Origin: Acidobacteriota bacterium
Lineage (GTDB): Bacteria > Acidobacteriota > Thermoanaerobaculia > Multivoradales > JBCCEF01
Assembly (NCBI GenBank): GCA_039028635.1
Contig: JBCCHV010000035.1
Coordinates: 1-64,000, forward strand
Direction of reading: 5' to 3'
DNA: 64,000 bases
Positions 54,159 to 63,600 of the stretch are shown piece after piece. Position 1 is the first letter of the stretch, and each line of letters begins with the position of its first letter. The notes under the pieces are model-generated. The model did not search any database, was not told the origin of the DNA, and saw nothing but the letters and a program-made list of their open reading frames with translations. The position numbers and the translations under genes are program-made.

Positions 54159-54740
54159 ATGCTGCAACCCGGCGACTGCGCTCCGGTTTTTTCCGCCCGT
54201 GATCACAACGGGCGGTGGGTGCGGCTGGAGGAGTACCGCGGACGGCGAGTCGTGCTGTGGTTCTACCCCCAGGCCGAGACCCCCGGTTGAATCCGCCAAG
54301 GCACCGGATTCCGTGACCGAATCCGCGACTTTCAGCGCCATCGAATCGCTGTCATTGGAGTGAGCACCGACCGGCCCTCGGTCAACGCGGTGTTCGCCGC
54401 CAAGTACGGCTTCTCGTTCCCTCTGGTGGGCGATCCGATGCGCTCGATATGTGTTGCCTACGGAGCTTGTGAGGCCGTCGGGTCCAAGCCGGGTCGTCGC
54501 ATCACCTTTTTGATCGAGTCCGCCGGGCGGGTCGAGTCGGTGATTCCGGAACCGGCGATCGAGATCGAGCGCCATGCCCAGCAGGTTCTCGACCTGGTGC
54601 TCCGAGTCCGCCGCGACCCACCGCCGGCGAGCGATAGCCCGTCCGTCACATGCCCTTCGACTCCGGGCATCTCGGCCTCCAGCTCCGCTGGGTCGAGTCG
54701 CCATGGAGCGAGAAGACCCATCTCGTTTCGGGGGCCCTAG
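54159..54740 (+). CDS. Peroxiredoxin (BCP-like) with in-frame TGA: candidate selenoprotein
   Basis: Read through the TGA at 54288-54290, this is a 193-codon peroxiredoxin: MLQPGDCAPVFSARDHNG, VVLWFYPQAETPG, TGA (residue 44), then IRQGTGFRDR, GVSTDRPSVNAVFAAKYGF, FPLVGDP and GRRITFLIESAGRV. In the BCP family TPG is followed by the peroxidatic Cys, and nine residues later by FRD, so the TGA sits exactly on the catalytic codon. The reading frame stays intact for 150 more codons, and a SECIS-like hairpin follows. The resolving Cys at +5 is replaced by Thr, so a one-Cys (one-Sec) mechanism is likely. About 40 residues past the normal domain end are low-complexity. It starts 16 bases after the protease gene, within the same apparent operon. 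The alternative is a nonsense pseudogene. Confidence 0.82.
54305..54325 (+). promoter_or_regulatory. Bacterial SECIS-like hairpin after the in-frame TGA
   Basis: A perfect seven-pair stem, CGGATTC (54305-54311) with GAATCCG (54319-54325), closes the loop CGTGACC. The apical loop begins 21 bases after the TGA, inside the 16-37 base window known for bacterial SECIS elements, and its second base is G, meeting the rule that one of the first two loop bases is G. Bacterial SECIS elements lie inside the coding sequence, as here, and recruit SelB with Sec-tRNA. Confidence 0.75.
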
Positions 54741-54852
54741 GCCTGCGAGGCCGGGTTCCCGGTCGCGAGTTCTACCCCCCGCCGGGCGGACCGAAACGAC
54801 CGTTCGGCGGGGCTCGATTCTCTCGTTTCGCAAATAGAAAGGAGAAGGACAA

Positions 54853-55062
54853 GTGCTCCTACCTCAACAGAACCCTCCCGTAGCTCGCCGCCGCCCTGGG
54901 GGCGGGTCGGCTGCGGGAATTCGTCCCCAAGCCAACGACTGTTTCTGCGGCGGCAACAGCTTCAAGGGTTGCGTCGTCAACCGCAACAACTGTCTGCCGG
55001 GGTTCTACGCCGATTGCTCGGCGCATCCCTACCGCTGCGGTTGTCAGTGCAACCCGCTCTGA
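54853..55062 (+). CDS. Cyanobactin-like RiPP precursor peptide
   Basis: A 69-residue peptide starting at GTG 54853, with GGAG eight bases upstream. The N-terminus reads MLLPQQNPPVARR, matching the cyanobactin precursor leader motif (I/L)LPQQ-x2-PV-x-R found in PatE-type peptides. A Gly/Ala-rich stretch follows, then a tail of about 42 residues with eight Cys (DCFCGG, KGCV, NNCLPG, ADCS, RCGCQC) ending NPL. The tail is longer and richer in Cys than usual cyanobactin cores, and the recognition sequence for a heterocyclase is not obvious. Position between the protease/peroxiredoxin and the prenyltransferase genes fits a precursor. A GC-rich hairpin (CCCCGCCG/CGGCGGGG, 54777-54812) lies upstream. 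Confidence 0.78.
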   Translation: MLLPQQNPPVARRRPGGGSAAGIRPQANDCFCGGNSFKGCVVNRNNCLPGFYADCSAHPYRCGCQCNPL

Positions 55063-55072
55063 GGCCGTAACC

Positions 55073-55876
55073 ATGATGAACCGGATCCCCTCGCGCAAGC
55101 TTGGTCAGGAGGCGGGTGACGCCCTCGGTGATCGCGATCCTCGGACCGCCCTGCCGGGGGGGTCCGGCCCTTCGCCTCGGCACCTCGCGATCATTCCCGA
55201 CGGCAATCGCCGCTGGGCCCAGCGGCGCGGTCTGACCGCCCCCTGCGGCCATGCCCAGGGCTTCCTGGTGACCACGCCGCCGTTGCTCGAAGCCATCTGG
55301 CAGCACGGCGTGCGCCACACCACCCTGTGGATGTTCTCCACCGACAACTGGCAGCGTCCCAAGGAGGAGCTCGATCCCCTGATGGTGATCTACGAGCGCT
55401 TCCTCGAGCTGCTGGTGCCGCTAACCCGGCGTCACGACATTCGGGTCTGCCATCGCGGCCGGTCCGATCGGTTGCCGATGGCCCTCGGTCGTCGTCTGGC
55501 GATGACCCTCGCCGCCTGCTCATCGGGTCGCCGGGGCACCCTCCAGCTCGCCCTCGACTACGGCGGGCGCGATGAGTTGGTGCGCACCGTGCGGTCGCTG
55601 GTGGCGGCGGGCGTTGCGGCCGACGACATCGACGAGACCCGACTCGCCGCCGAGCTCGATAACCGCTCCTCCTACGGGCGGCCCGAGATGGAGCCCGGCG
55701 ATCCCGACCTGATTCTGCGCACCTCCGGCGAGCAGCGCCTTTCCGGCTTCATGCCCTGGCAGAGCTGCCACAGCGAGCTGTTCTTCCCATCCACCCTCTA
55801 CCCGGATCTGAGCGATGTCGAGCTACGACGAATCCTCGCCGCCTACGGCGAACGCCAGCGCCGCTACGGCCGCTGA
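55073..55876 (+). CDS. Divergent cis-prenyltransferase (UppS-like)
   Basis: A 267-residue enzyme of the undecaprenyl diphosphate synthase family: AIIPDGNRRWAQRRGL with the catalytic Asp, LWMFSTDNWQRPKEELD, LQLALDYGGRDELVRT, and DPDLILRTSGEQRLSGFMPWQSCHSELFF. Substrate-binding Arg, Gly and Glu residues are kept, so it should be active. It departs from housekeeping UppS in PDGN (usually MDGN), an extended N-terminus of about 35 residues, and inserts such as NRSSYGRPEMEPG. It starts ten bases after the precursor gene. Inference: it makes a short cis-prenyl diphosphate for peptide prenylation, rather than the cell-wall carrier. Confidence 0.8.
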   Translation: MMNRIPSRKLGQEAGDALGDRDPRTALPGGSGPSPRHLAIIPDGNRRWAQRRGLTAPCGHAQGFLVTTPPLLEAIWQHGVRHTTLWMFSTDNWQRPKEELDPLMVIYERFLELLVPLTRRHDIRVCHRGRSDRLPMALGRRLAMTLAACSSGRRGTLQLALDYGGRDELVRTVRSLVAAGVAADDIDETRLAAELDNRSSYGRPEMEPGDPDLILRTSGEQRLSGFMPWQSCHSELFFPSTLYPDLSDVELRRILAAYGERQRRYGR

Positions 55877-57608
55877 TCTCGCGGCGCCGGATGAGACCGG
55901 CGCCGATCTGGCGGCCCTCTACCGGCGACCCTTCGAGCTGCTGTCTTCGCCGTGTCTGGTGGTGCCGAGCACCAAGCTCTGCCCGGGACGGCTGGAGCGC
56001 AATCGCTATTACCTCGACCTCTCGGATCGCGGCGCTGCGGAAGCGCGCGGCGACCTCGAAGGGCTGGTCGCCCGTCTCGCCATGCCGGCTGCGGCCCAGC
56101 GCGAGCTCGAGCAGCAGCTCGACCGCTTCGCCAAGGTGCGCTTTCTCGCCGTCGGCCCGAGCCACGGTCAGATGACCTATCGCATCTACCTCGGCTTCGT
56201 CGGCAACGAGGCGGAGAACTCTTCGACGGCAGTCTCGATCGACTGGGTACCGACCAGCGGCAAGTTCCTGGTCAAAACCTACGACGAACCGAGCACGGTG
56301 AAGCGGCCGGAGCAGCTCGAGATCCTGCGCCAGTGCTTGATGGTCGGCGATGACCCGGACCTCGGGGCCCGAGTCTTGGAGTCGATGACCGCGATCACCG
56401 GTGCGGCGAAGTGCGAGTTTCAGCTCAGCCGGGCGCGCGAGAACGAGGGTCGGCGGCGATCGGTGGCGTTCCACTACGGCGCCTGTCCGGAAATTCGCAA
56501 TCGCGATATCCGAGAATCCCTCGATTCCTTGGCCGAGGCCTTCGAGCTGCCGGCGGCCGAGCTCGCCGACTGGTTGAACCAAACGGATGAGCTGCGGTTG
56601 ACGGACGTGGCCGCCGGAACCGCTTGGGACGGCAGTCCTTTCGTCACGGTTTACCACGGTTTCCTGGATGCCCCGCCGCCTTACCTGGCTCCCGGCTCGA
56701 CGGCTGCGGATCGTCTTCGGCCGGTGCCGTTTCGCGGTGGAGTGGCCGAGTCGGCGCTGCGCTCGGAAGTGGAGCCGGCCGAGGATCGCGGCTCGACCAC
56801 GACCTCCCATGGGACCACCGAGGCGAGGACTCCGGATCTCGCCGCGGAGCGTCCGGTGCCGCATCTCGCTTTGCCCATCGGGCGTCTCGGGGTCGCCTTC
56901 GAGTCGCCGGCGCGGCGGGATTCGGTGGCTGCCGCCTGCGGTGGCGATCCCGAGGATCCGGCCGTCCTGTTGTCCTATCTCGAGCGCGTCCCGGAAGCGG
57001 CCGGGGCGGTGACCTTCACCCTCGACCAGGACTCGGTGCCGGTTTATGGCTTGCAGCCGGTCGGGCCCTGGGCGCGGCAGACCCTGAGCGATCTGGTGCA
57101 GCGCTGGCAGCAACAGCTCGGCGACTCCGGGGCCGAGCTCGCCGTGCCCGGTCATCTGCAGGCGCCTCGGCCGGTGGTGCGCGGAGCTTGGCACGGCACG
57201 CTGCCGATCCTGATCCCGGATCGGCGCGGATTGACCGTCCTCGGATCGTCCTCCGATGATCCCGACCCGGGGCGCCGGCAGGCTTTCGAGGCCCTCGCCC
57301 GCGAGCGCCGCGATGGCGGCGCCAGCGACCGCGCGCGGGCCCTCAATGCGGCCACCGTTTTCGTCGCCCGGGCCCCGGCCTCGGGGGCTCCGGAGCCGAT
57401 GGCGCGGCTGATCGCCGACCGCTTCGTGATCGCTTCGGTGACGGCGGCGAAGAGCGCCATCGATCCGAGTCTTTGGGAGGTCGACTTCACCTCCTTCGAT
57501 CCCCGACATCGCAGCACGATCGCGCGCCGCGTTGGGCGCCTGACGATCGATCTCGGCGATGTCGTTCCGGTGGCTCGAGGACCGCTTCGCATCTGGTCCG
57601 TCTACTGA
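55815..57608 (+). CDS. Possible PatF-like prenyltransferase fused to PatG C-terminal domain
   Basis: A 597-residue protein whose ATG lies 62 bases inside the uppS-like gene. The C-terminal half (about 350-597) is clearly homologous to the C-terminal domain of the protease at 52205-54142: ARRDSV, LLSYLERVP, PVYGLQPVGPWA, FDPRHRSTIARRV and the end DVVPVARGPLRIWSVY. The N-terminal 300 residues (PSTKLCPGRLERNRYYLDL, TYRIYLGFVG, GKFLVKTYDEPS, RRRSVAFHYGACPEI, TDVAAGTAWDGSPFVTVYHG) resemble, by eye and weakly, the layout of LynF/TruF/PatF peptide prenyltransferases. The fusion of such a region with a PatG C-domain is not one I know. The PatF assignment is tentative; the shared domain is firm. Confidence 0.7.
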   Translation: MSSYDESSPPTANASAATAADLAAPDETGADLAALYRRPFELLSSPCLVVPSTKLCPGRLERNRYYLDLSDRGAAEARGDLEGLVARLAMPAAAQRELEQQLDRFAKVRFLAVGPSHGQMTYRIYLGFVGNEAENSSTAVSIDWVPTSGKFLVKTYDEPSTVKRPEQLEILRQCLMVGDDPDLGARVLESMTAITGAAKCEFQLSRARENEGRRRSVAFHYGACPEIRNRDIRESLDSLAEAFELPAAELADWLNQTDELRLTDVAAGTAWDGSPFVTVYHGFLDAPPPYLAPGSTAADRLRPVPFRGGVAESALRSEVEPAEDRGSTTTSHGTTEARTPDLAAERPVPHLALPIGRLGVAFESPARRDSVAAACGGDPEDPAVLLSYLERVPEAAGAVTFTLDQDSVPVYGLQPVGPWARQTLSDLVQRWQQQLGDSGAELAVPGHLQAPRPVVRGAWHGTLPILIPDRRGLTVLGSSSDDPDPGRRQAFEALARERRDGGASDRARALNAATVFVARAPASGAPEPMARLIADRFVIASVTAAKSAIDPSLWEVDFTSFDPRHRSTIARRVGRLTIDLGDVVPVARGPLRIWSVY

Positions 57609-57647
57609 GCCTATTCATTCTCCAGCACTTAATGTCAGGGAGCTGTC

Positions 57648-60600
57648 ATGCCTATTCCACGCTTTGGTATCCGAAAAGTCGTTGCCGGGCCGGCCGCGAT
57701 GTTGGCCGCCTTCCTCTTCCTTTGGGCTTGCACCACCTCCGGTCCTGGAGGCCAGGATGATGATCCTCGCGCGGGCGCATCCCTGACCCAGGGAAGCCTG
57801 GAAGCCGAGTTCAGCGTTGATCAGCGCGGTGCCGCGGTCTACCAGATTCCCATCCCGCTGCCGCCGGGGACCGCCGAGCTCGGACCCGAGCTCTCCCTCT
57901 CCTACTCGAGTGCGAGCGGCAACGGCATGTTGGGGATGGGCTTCGATCTCTCGGGCCTGCAGGCGATCGATCGCACCAGTGCCAATCTCCGCCAAGACGG
58001 CTTCAAGGGCGGGATTTCCTACGATGGCGATGATCGCTTCGAGATGAACGGCGAGCGCCTGTTGGCGATCGCCTCCGCGGGCACGACCACCGAGATGCGC
58101 ACCGAGCGCGAGAGCTGGTCGAAGGTGGTCGCCAACGCTCGCAACGAGAGCAACGGCACCTGTGGCAGCGGTCCCTGCTGGTTTTCGATCATCGCCAAGG
58201 ACGGCACGCGCTCGACCTACGGCGTCAACGACGACAGCCGGGTCGAGGCCGCGGGCGGCGATGGCGACGTGCGGGTGTGGGCCCTCGACGAGGTGACCGA
58301 TCTCAACGGCAACGTCATGCGGGTGAGCTACACCGACGATCCCCTCGGCCGGGGCAGTGACGACGGACAGTACTATCCGGCCTCGATCGCCTACACCTCG
58401 CACCGCGACGGCGCCGCGGCGCAGCGCTTCGTGACCTTCCATTACGAAGAGCGGCCCGACGTCATTCGCCAGTACATCGGCGGCTATCCGGTGGTCACCC
58501 GGGCGCGTTTGAAGAGCATCACGGCGGAGGTCGCGGGCCAGGCCGCGCCGTCCCTCCATCTCGACTACGAGGCCGCTCCTGGCACCGGTCGTAGCCGGTT
58601 GGTGAGCGTCCAGGCGTGCGGCGGCGAGGGCGAGGTCTGTTTGCCGCCGACGGAGTTCGACTGGCAGGACCAGAGTCAGACCTTCGAGAACGACGGCTCC
58701 TGGCTGAGCACCGAGTTCGTCACCGGCTGGGACATCGAGACCAATCCACGCTATCTCTCGGACGTCAACGGCGACGGCCGTCTCGATATCGTCGGCTTTC
58801 GCTTCGATACGCGGGTCGCCCTGGCGGAGGAAAACCTACGCTTCGCTCCGGCGTCGACCTGGAACGACGACTTCGGAACCGGCTGGACCGCAGAGATGCC
58901 GCGCGAGGTGGCGGACGTCAATGGTGATGGCCGTGGCGACGTGGTGGGCTTCGGACTGGCCGGCGTGCAGGTGGCGCCTTCCAATGGCTCGCGCTTCGAC
59001 CCCAGCCTGTGGTCGAGCCAGGCCTATCCTCACTTCGGTCGCGATCCCTCTGCCGGAGCCTGGATCGCCGATCGCAATCCGCGCATGCTCAACGACGTCA
59101 ACGGCGATGGTCTGGCGGATATCGTCGGATTCCACGATCGCACCATGGTCGCTCTGTCCACCGGCACCTCCTTCGAGACGCCGCGGGTTTGGAACGAGTC
59201 CGATTTCACCGGTGCTTCCTGGTGGGTCGGCCGGCAGCAGTTGCGCTATCTCGCGGACGTCAATGGGGACGGCTTGGCGGACATCGTGGGCTTTGGCGAG
59301 GACGGCATCAAGGTGGGCATCTGTCAGGGCAACGCCGAGGGCGGTTTCTCCCTTCAGCCGTGGAGCCAGAACCAGACCGGCTACCCTCACTTCAGCCTCG
59401 GCCAAGGCTGGTCGGCGGGTCAGCATCCGCGCTACATGGCCGATGTCAACGGTGACGGTCTTTCCGACATCGTCGGTTTCCGCAACGGCGTGCAGGTGGC
59501 CTTTTCCACCGGCGACGGGTTTCTCGACCCGGTGACCTGGAACAGCGATTTCAGCGCCGAGAGCACCGTTCCCTGGTCGAGGGACGACCCCCGCCTGGTG
59601 CTCGACATCAACGGCGACGGTCTCGATGACGTGGTGGGATTCAGTCGTACCGGGGCCAAGGTCGCGGTGTCGTCCGGCGAGGCCTTTCTCCAGACCGGCT
59701 GGGACCAGGAGTCCTTGCCGACCTTCACCGGCGGACAGCCGTCGCGGCTGCTCACGGCTGGCGATGTCAACGGTGACGGCATGGTCGACGTGATCGGCTT
59801 CGGGGCCGAGCTCACGGCCCGTTCGGAGATCACCGTCGGCTTGGTGGATGGACTGTTCCCGGACCTGGTCACCACCATCACCAACGGTTTGGGCGGGCGC
59901 TACGAGATCGAGTACGCACCGCTCACCAGCAGCGAGGTCTACACCCGCTCGAGCGACGGCACGACGTCGGCCATCGAAGGGCTGCGAGAGGCGGCCGTCG
60001 ATGACGACCCCAACGGCCTCGGTCACTTCACCACGCCGGTGCCATACCGCTACGACGACATCTCGGCCAATTTCCCGATTCAAGAGGTGGTCGGCGGCCA
60101 CGTCTACGTGGTCGCCAACACTCGCGAGACCACCGATCCTGCACGCCAGGCGGCGCGCTACGACTATCAGGACAGCTACCACTACACCGAGGCCAAGCTC
60201 GATCTCCTGTCGCAACGCTGGCTGGGCTTCAAGACCCACCTGCGGCGCGAAGAGAGCCTGGGGCGCGAGAACCTCCAGGTCTTTCATCAGGACTATCCGC
60301 TCAACGGCCGGGTGGCTCACACCGAGATTCGCTGCAGCGAGAGCTCGCCGGATCCGCGCTGCCAGCCCGGGGCGTTGATGACCGTCGACGCCTTCGAATG
60401 GCAGAGCCGGGTCACCGCCACCGGGAGCGGCTCGGAGTCGCCGCCGGTGTACGAGGTGCTCGAGAGCGAGTACCGTCGCGATGAGTACACCTACGGCCAG
60501 TACGACCTCTCGATCGGCCGCGAGATGGCCTACGACGAGTACGGCAACCGCACCCTCGAGGCCTACCTCGGCTATGTCGACCGGCAGGGCCGCGACCTCG

Positions 60601-63600
60601 GTCCGGAGGACAATGTCTACGGCTGCAGCCGCTACGCCAACCTCGATGTCAACGGCGATTGGAAGCTCGGCTATCCGCTCTTCACCAAGCAGTCCCGAAG
60701 CGCCGATTGTTTCGAATTCGAGACCTTCGAAGAGGGAGTCGACTTCAAATTGCGTCGTCAGACCTACGACGTCGAGGGCGGCACCTTGAACGAGCTCAGC
60801 GACTCGCAATGGGACGATCGGTCGTCGACCTACATGACCTTTGCCTACGATTACGACGTCTACGGCAACGTGGTGGCCGCGACAAATCCCCAGGGCGATA
60901 CGGGAACCTATGAGTACGACCAGCTCAACACCTTCCCGGTGCGAGTCTCCTCGCCGCCGTTGCCCGAGGATGGTGGCAATCGCCTGGTGGTCGAGAAGGC
61001 CTTCGATGCCCGCTTCGGTCTGCAGGTACTCGACCGACAGCCCAACGGCAACCTCGAGGTGATCTGTCCGGACGCTTTCGGACGGCCCGTGACCCTGCAG
61101 GTGGCGTCGCCCGAGGGCAAGGCTTCGGATGCGGCATGTCTGGCCCAGGGAGTCACCGTGCCGGTGACGACCACGACCTCGGTCTCCTACGGCAGCGACG
61201 CCGGAGGCGGCATCTTCGTGCGCACCGACGAGCTCCAGGACTGGCCGACGGGCAGCGCTCGCGACCTGCTGGCGAGTTGGGAGTACCTCGACGGTCGCGA
61301 GCGCACCTACAAGACGGTCGAGGACAGCAGCGAGTCGAATCAGATCGCAAACTGCACGGTCTTCGATGCGGACGACGAGGAGATCGAGTCGACGCTGCCC
61401 TTCTTCGGGGGGCTCGGAGGTGCCTGCAGCGCCGGCGGCGGCTCGCCCTTGTGGACCACCACCGAGCGCGATCTGATCGGCCGGCCGGTGCGCGAGACCC
61501 GGCCCAACGGTCCCCAAGGTGGACAGACGGTGGTCGACACCACGACCTACGTCGACACCGAGACCACCGAGCAGGGGTGGGACACCACCGGCCCCGATCC
61601 GTATCGCGCGGTCGCCAACAGCCGCTTCTTCGATGACGAGCTGAAGGTCGTGTCGGCGGTGGTGCCGGGGGACGGCAATGCCACCTCGACCTATGAGTTC
61701 GACCCCCTCGGTCGGATGGTGGCTGCCACCGATCCCGCCACCGAGGACAATCCCAACGGAGTGACCACCACCCTCGAGTACGACTCCCTCGATCGCATGG
61801 TGGCGGTGAGCTCACCGGACCGGGGCGCGAGCCGATTCGACTATCAGGGCACCGAATGGCTGCAGGTATATGCCGATGGCTATGGCGAGCAACGGCAAGA
61901 GTACGACCCGCTGGGCCGGATGCAGAGTCAGTTCCTGCCGGATGGTCGTCGCTACGAGTTCCAATATGACGACCCGGAGGTGTCGCGGGGTCTCGGCATG
62001 AACACCGGCTGGACGATCTACGACGCCGACGGTGGCGAGGAAGCCAGCACCACCTACGGCTTCGACACCGTCAACGAGATGTCTACCGAGACCTTGACCC
62101 TCGCCGGCGAAGCGACCGCTGGGGTCTTCACCACGCGCTACGACAACGATCCTCAGGGGCGCCAGCGTCGCATCGTCTTCCCGGACGGCGCCGTCGGTGA
62201 GCGCCGCTACTCCGGCGGCAATCTGGTGGAGCTCGCCTTCGCCGGGGAGGTTCTGGCAGAGCTCGACGAGTACACGGCGCTGCGCGAGCCGGGCCGCTAC
62301 CGCTATCCGACCTCGCAGGTGGTCGAGGAGAGCGGCTACTACCCGACGGGCCAGTTCTGGAGTCATCGCATCGAGGCGCCCTCAGGGCCCTATCTCGATA
62401 CCGCGACCTCCTGGGACGGCTTGACTCGGGTTCGCGACATCGAAGACCGGCTGCCGGGAGACGGCGAGGATCTGTCGCACGTCTACCGCTACCAGAACCT
62501 GCGCCTGACCGAGGCGGTGGGTGCGAACGGCACCAAGATCTACGGCTATGACCGCGCCGGCAATCTCATTCGGGCCGGGGACATCGACTATCGCTATCGC
62601 TACCACCGCATCGAGAGCGGAACCAGCGGCGGGAACGAGGTCTATGCCGCCGAGTACGACGACGTTGGCAGCATGGTGCGCCGGGCGAGCGGTGGCCAGG
62701 TCTGGAACTTCGAGTACGACAGCCTGGCGCAGCTCCGCGCGGTGCGTGGCGAAGGCGAGACCGAGCCGCGCCTGACGATGACCTACGATCCGGAGGGTAT
62801 CCGCCTCACCAAGGTGGCGCCGACTGGGCTCGCGACGCTCTATGTCACGCCCGACTTTCAGGTGACGCGAGCGGACGGCAGCGAGCTCTCGACCCACTAC
62901 CTGGGCCTCGACGATGGCGAGTCCGTGATGGCGGTGACGACCGGCGAAGACGCCGTCCGCGCCGACGGTTTGCCGGCGCCGGGAACCTTGTTCCTGCATC
63001 GCAACCACCTGGGCAGCACGCAGATGACGACGGATCAGTCCGGCGAGGTGGTCAATCGCTATGCCTACGCCGCCTATGGCGCCCTGGCGGAGGCGCAGGG
63101 GCCGAACGACGTGCGTCCGAAGTTCACCGGCCGCGAGCTCGATTCCGGGGGTGATCTCTACTACTTCTCGGCGCGCTACCTCGATCCCGTCACCGGGCGC
63201 TTTTTGACGGCGGACGATGGGCCGGCCGGCAGCATCGATCGCCAGGACACCTTCAACGCCTACGCCTACGCCTTCGATGCGCCGACCAGCCTGATCGATC
63301 CGACGGGCCATGCGCCGCAGATCTTGGGCGGCCTGGTGGTGCTCGGCAAGGGGATCGCGAAAGTCGGTTCGATGTTGGGGAAGGCGGCTCTCAAGGGGGC
63401 CGCCGTCGCCAAGGGGATGGGCTCGTCTTCCCAGCTCTCGATCGCCATGGCTTCGGGTAAGTCGGCGGCGACCACCAAATCGGTGACCGCCGGCACCAAG
63501 TCCCTGCTCGGCACCTCGGCGGTGTCCAACACCACCCGCGTTGCAGGCACCTCGGCCCTCGCCAAGTCGACTCCGACGCAGTTCAAGTACGTCGCCTTCC

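Noticed and set aside
54360..54740. Second half of the peroxiredoxin as a separate gene starting at GTG 54360
   Set aside because: It would begin in the middle of the conserved GVSTD strand with no ribosome-binding site at proper spacing; read-through of the TGA explains the whole family alignment better.
54159..54740. Peroxiredoxin as a nonsense pseudogene
   Set aside because: The stop is TGA, lies exactly on the catalytic Cys codon, is followed by a SECIS-like hairpin, and the rest of the frame is intact. Not fully excluded without selB and selC.
54650..54883. 77-codon open frame overlapping the peroxiredoxin tail and the precursor start
   Set aside because: No ribosome-binding site, no recognisable motif, and it overlaps two better-supported genes in other frames.
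55073..55876. The uppS-like gene as the housekeeping cell-wall uppS
   Set aside because: It lacks the usual neighbours (frr, cdsA, dxr), is divergent in the first motif, and overlaps a PatG-domain gene. The genome-wide copy number cannot be checked here.
58740..59820. Regularly spaced DVNGDG-coding repeats as a possible CRISPR-like or tandem DNA repeat
   Set aside because: Spacing and similarity are explained by protein-level VCBS/FG-GAP repeats within one reading frame; the DNA units are not near-identical.
58836..61517. 893-codon open frame on the minus strand inside the RHS gene
   Set aside because: Shadow of the repeat-rich plus-strand frame, which carries clear VCBS and RHS motifs.
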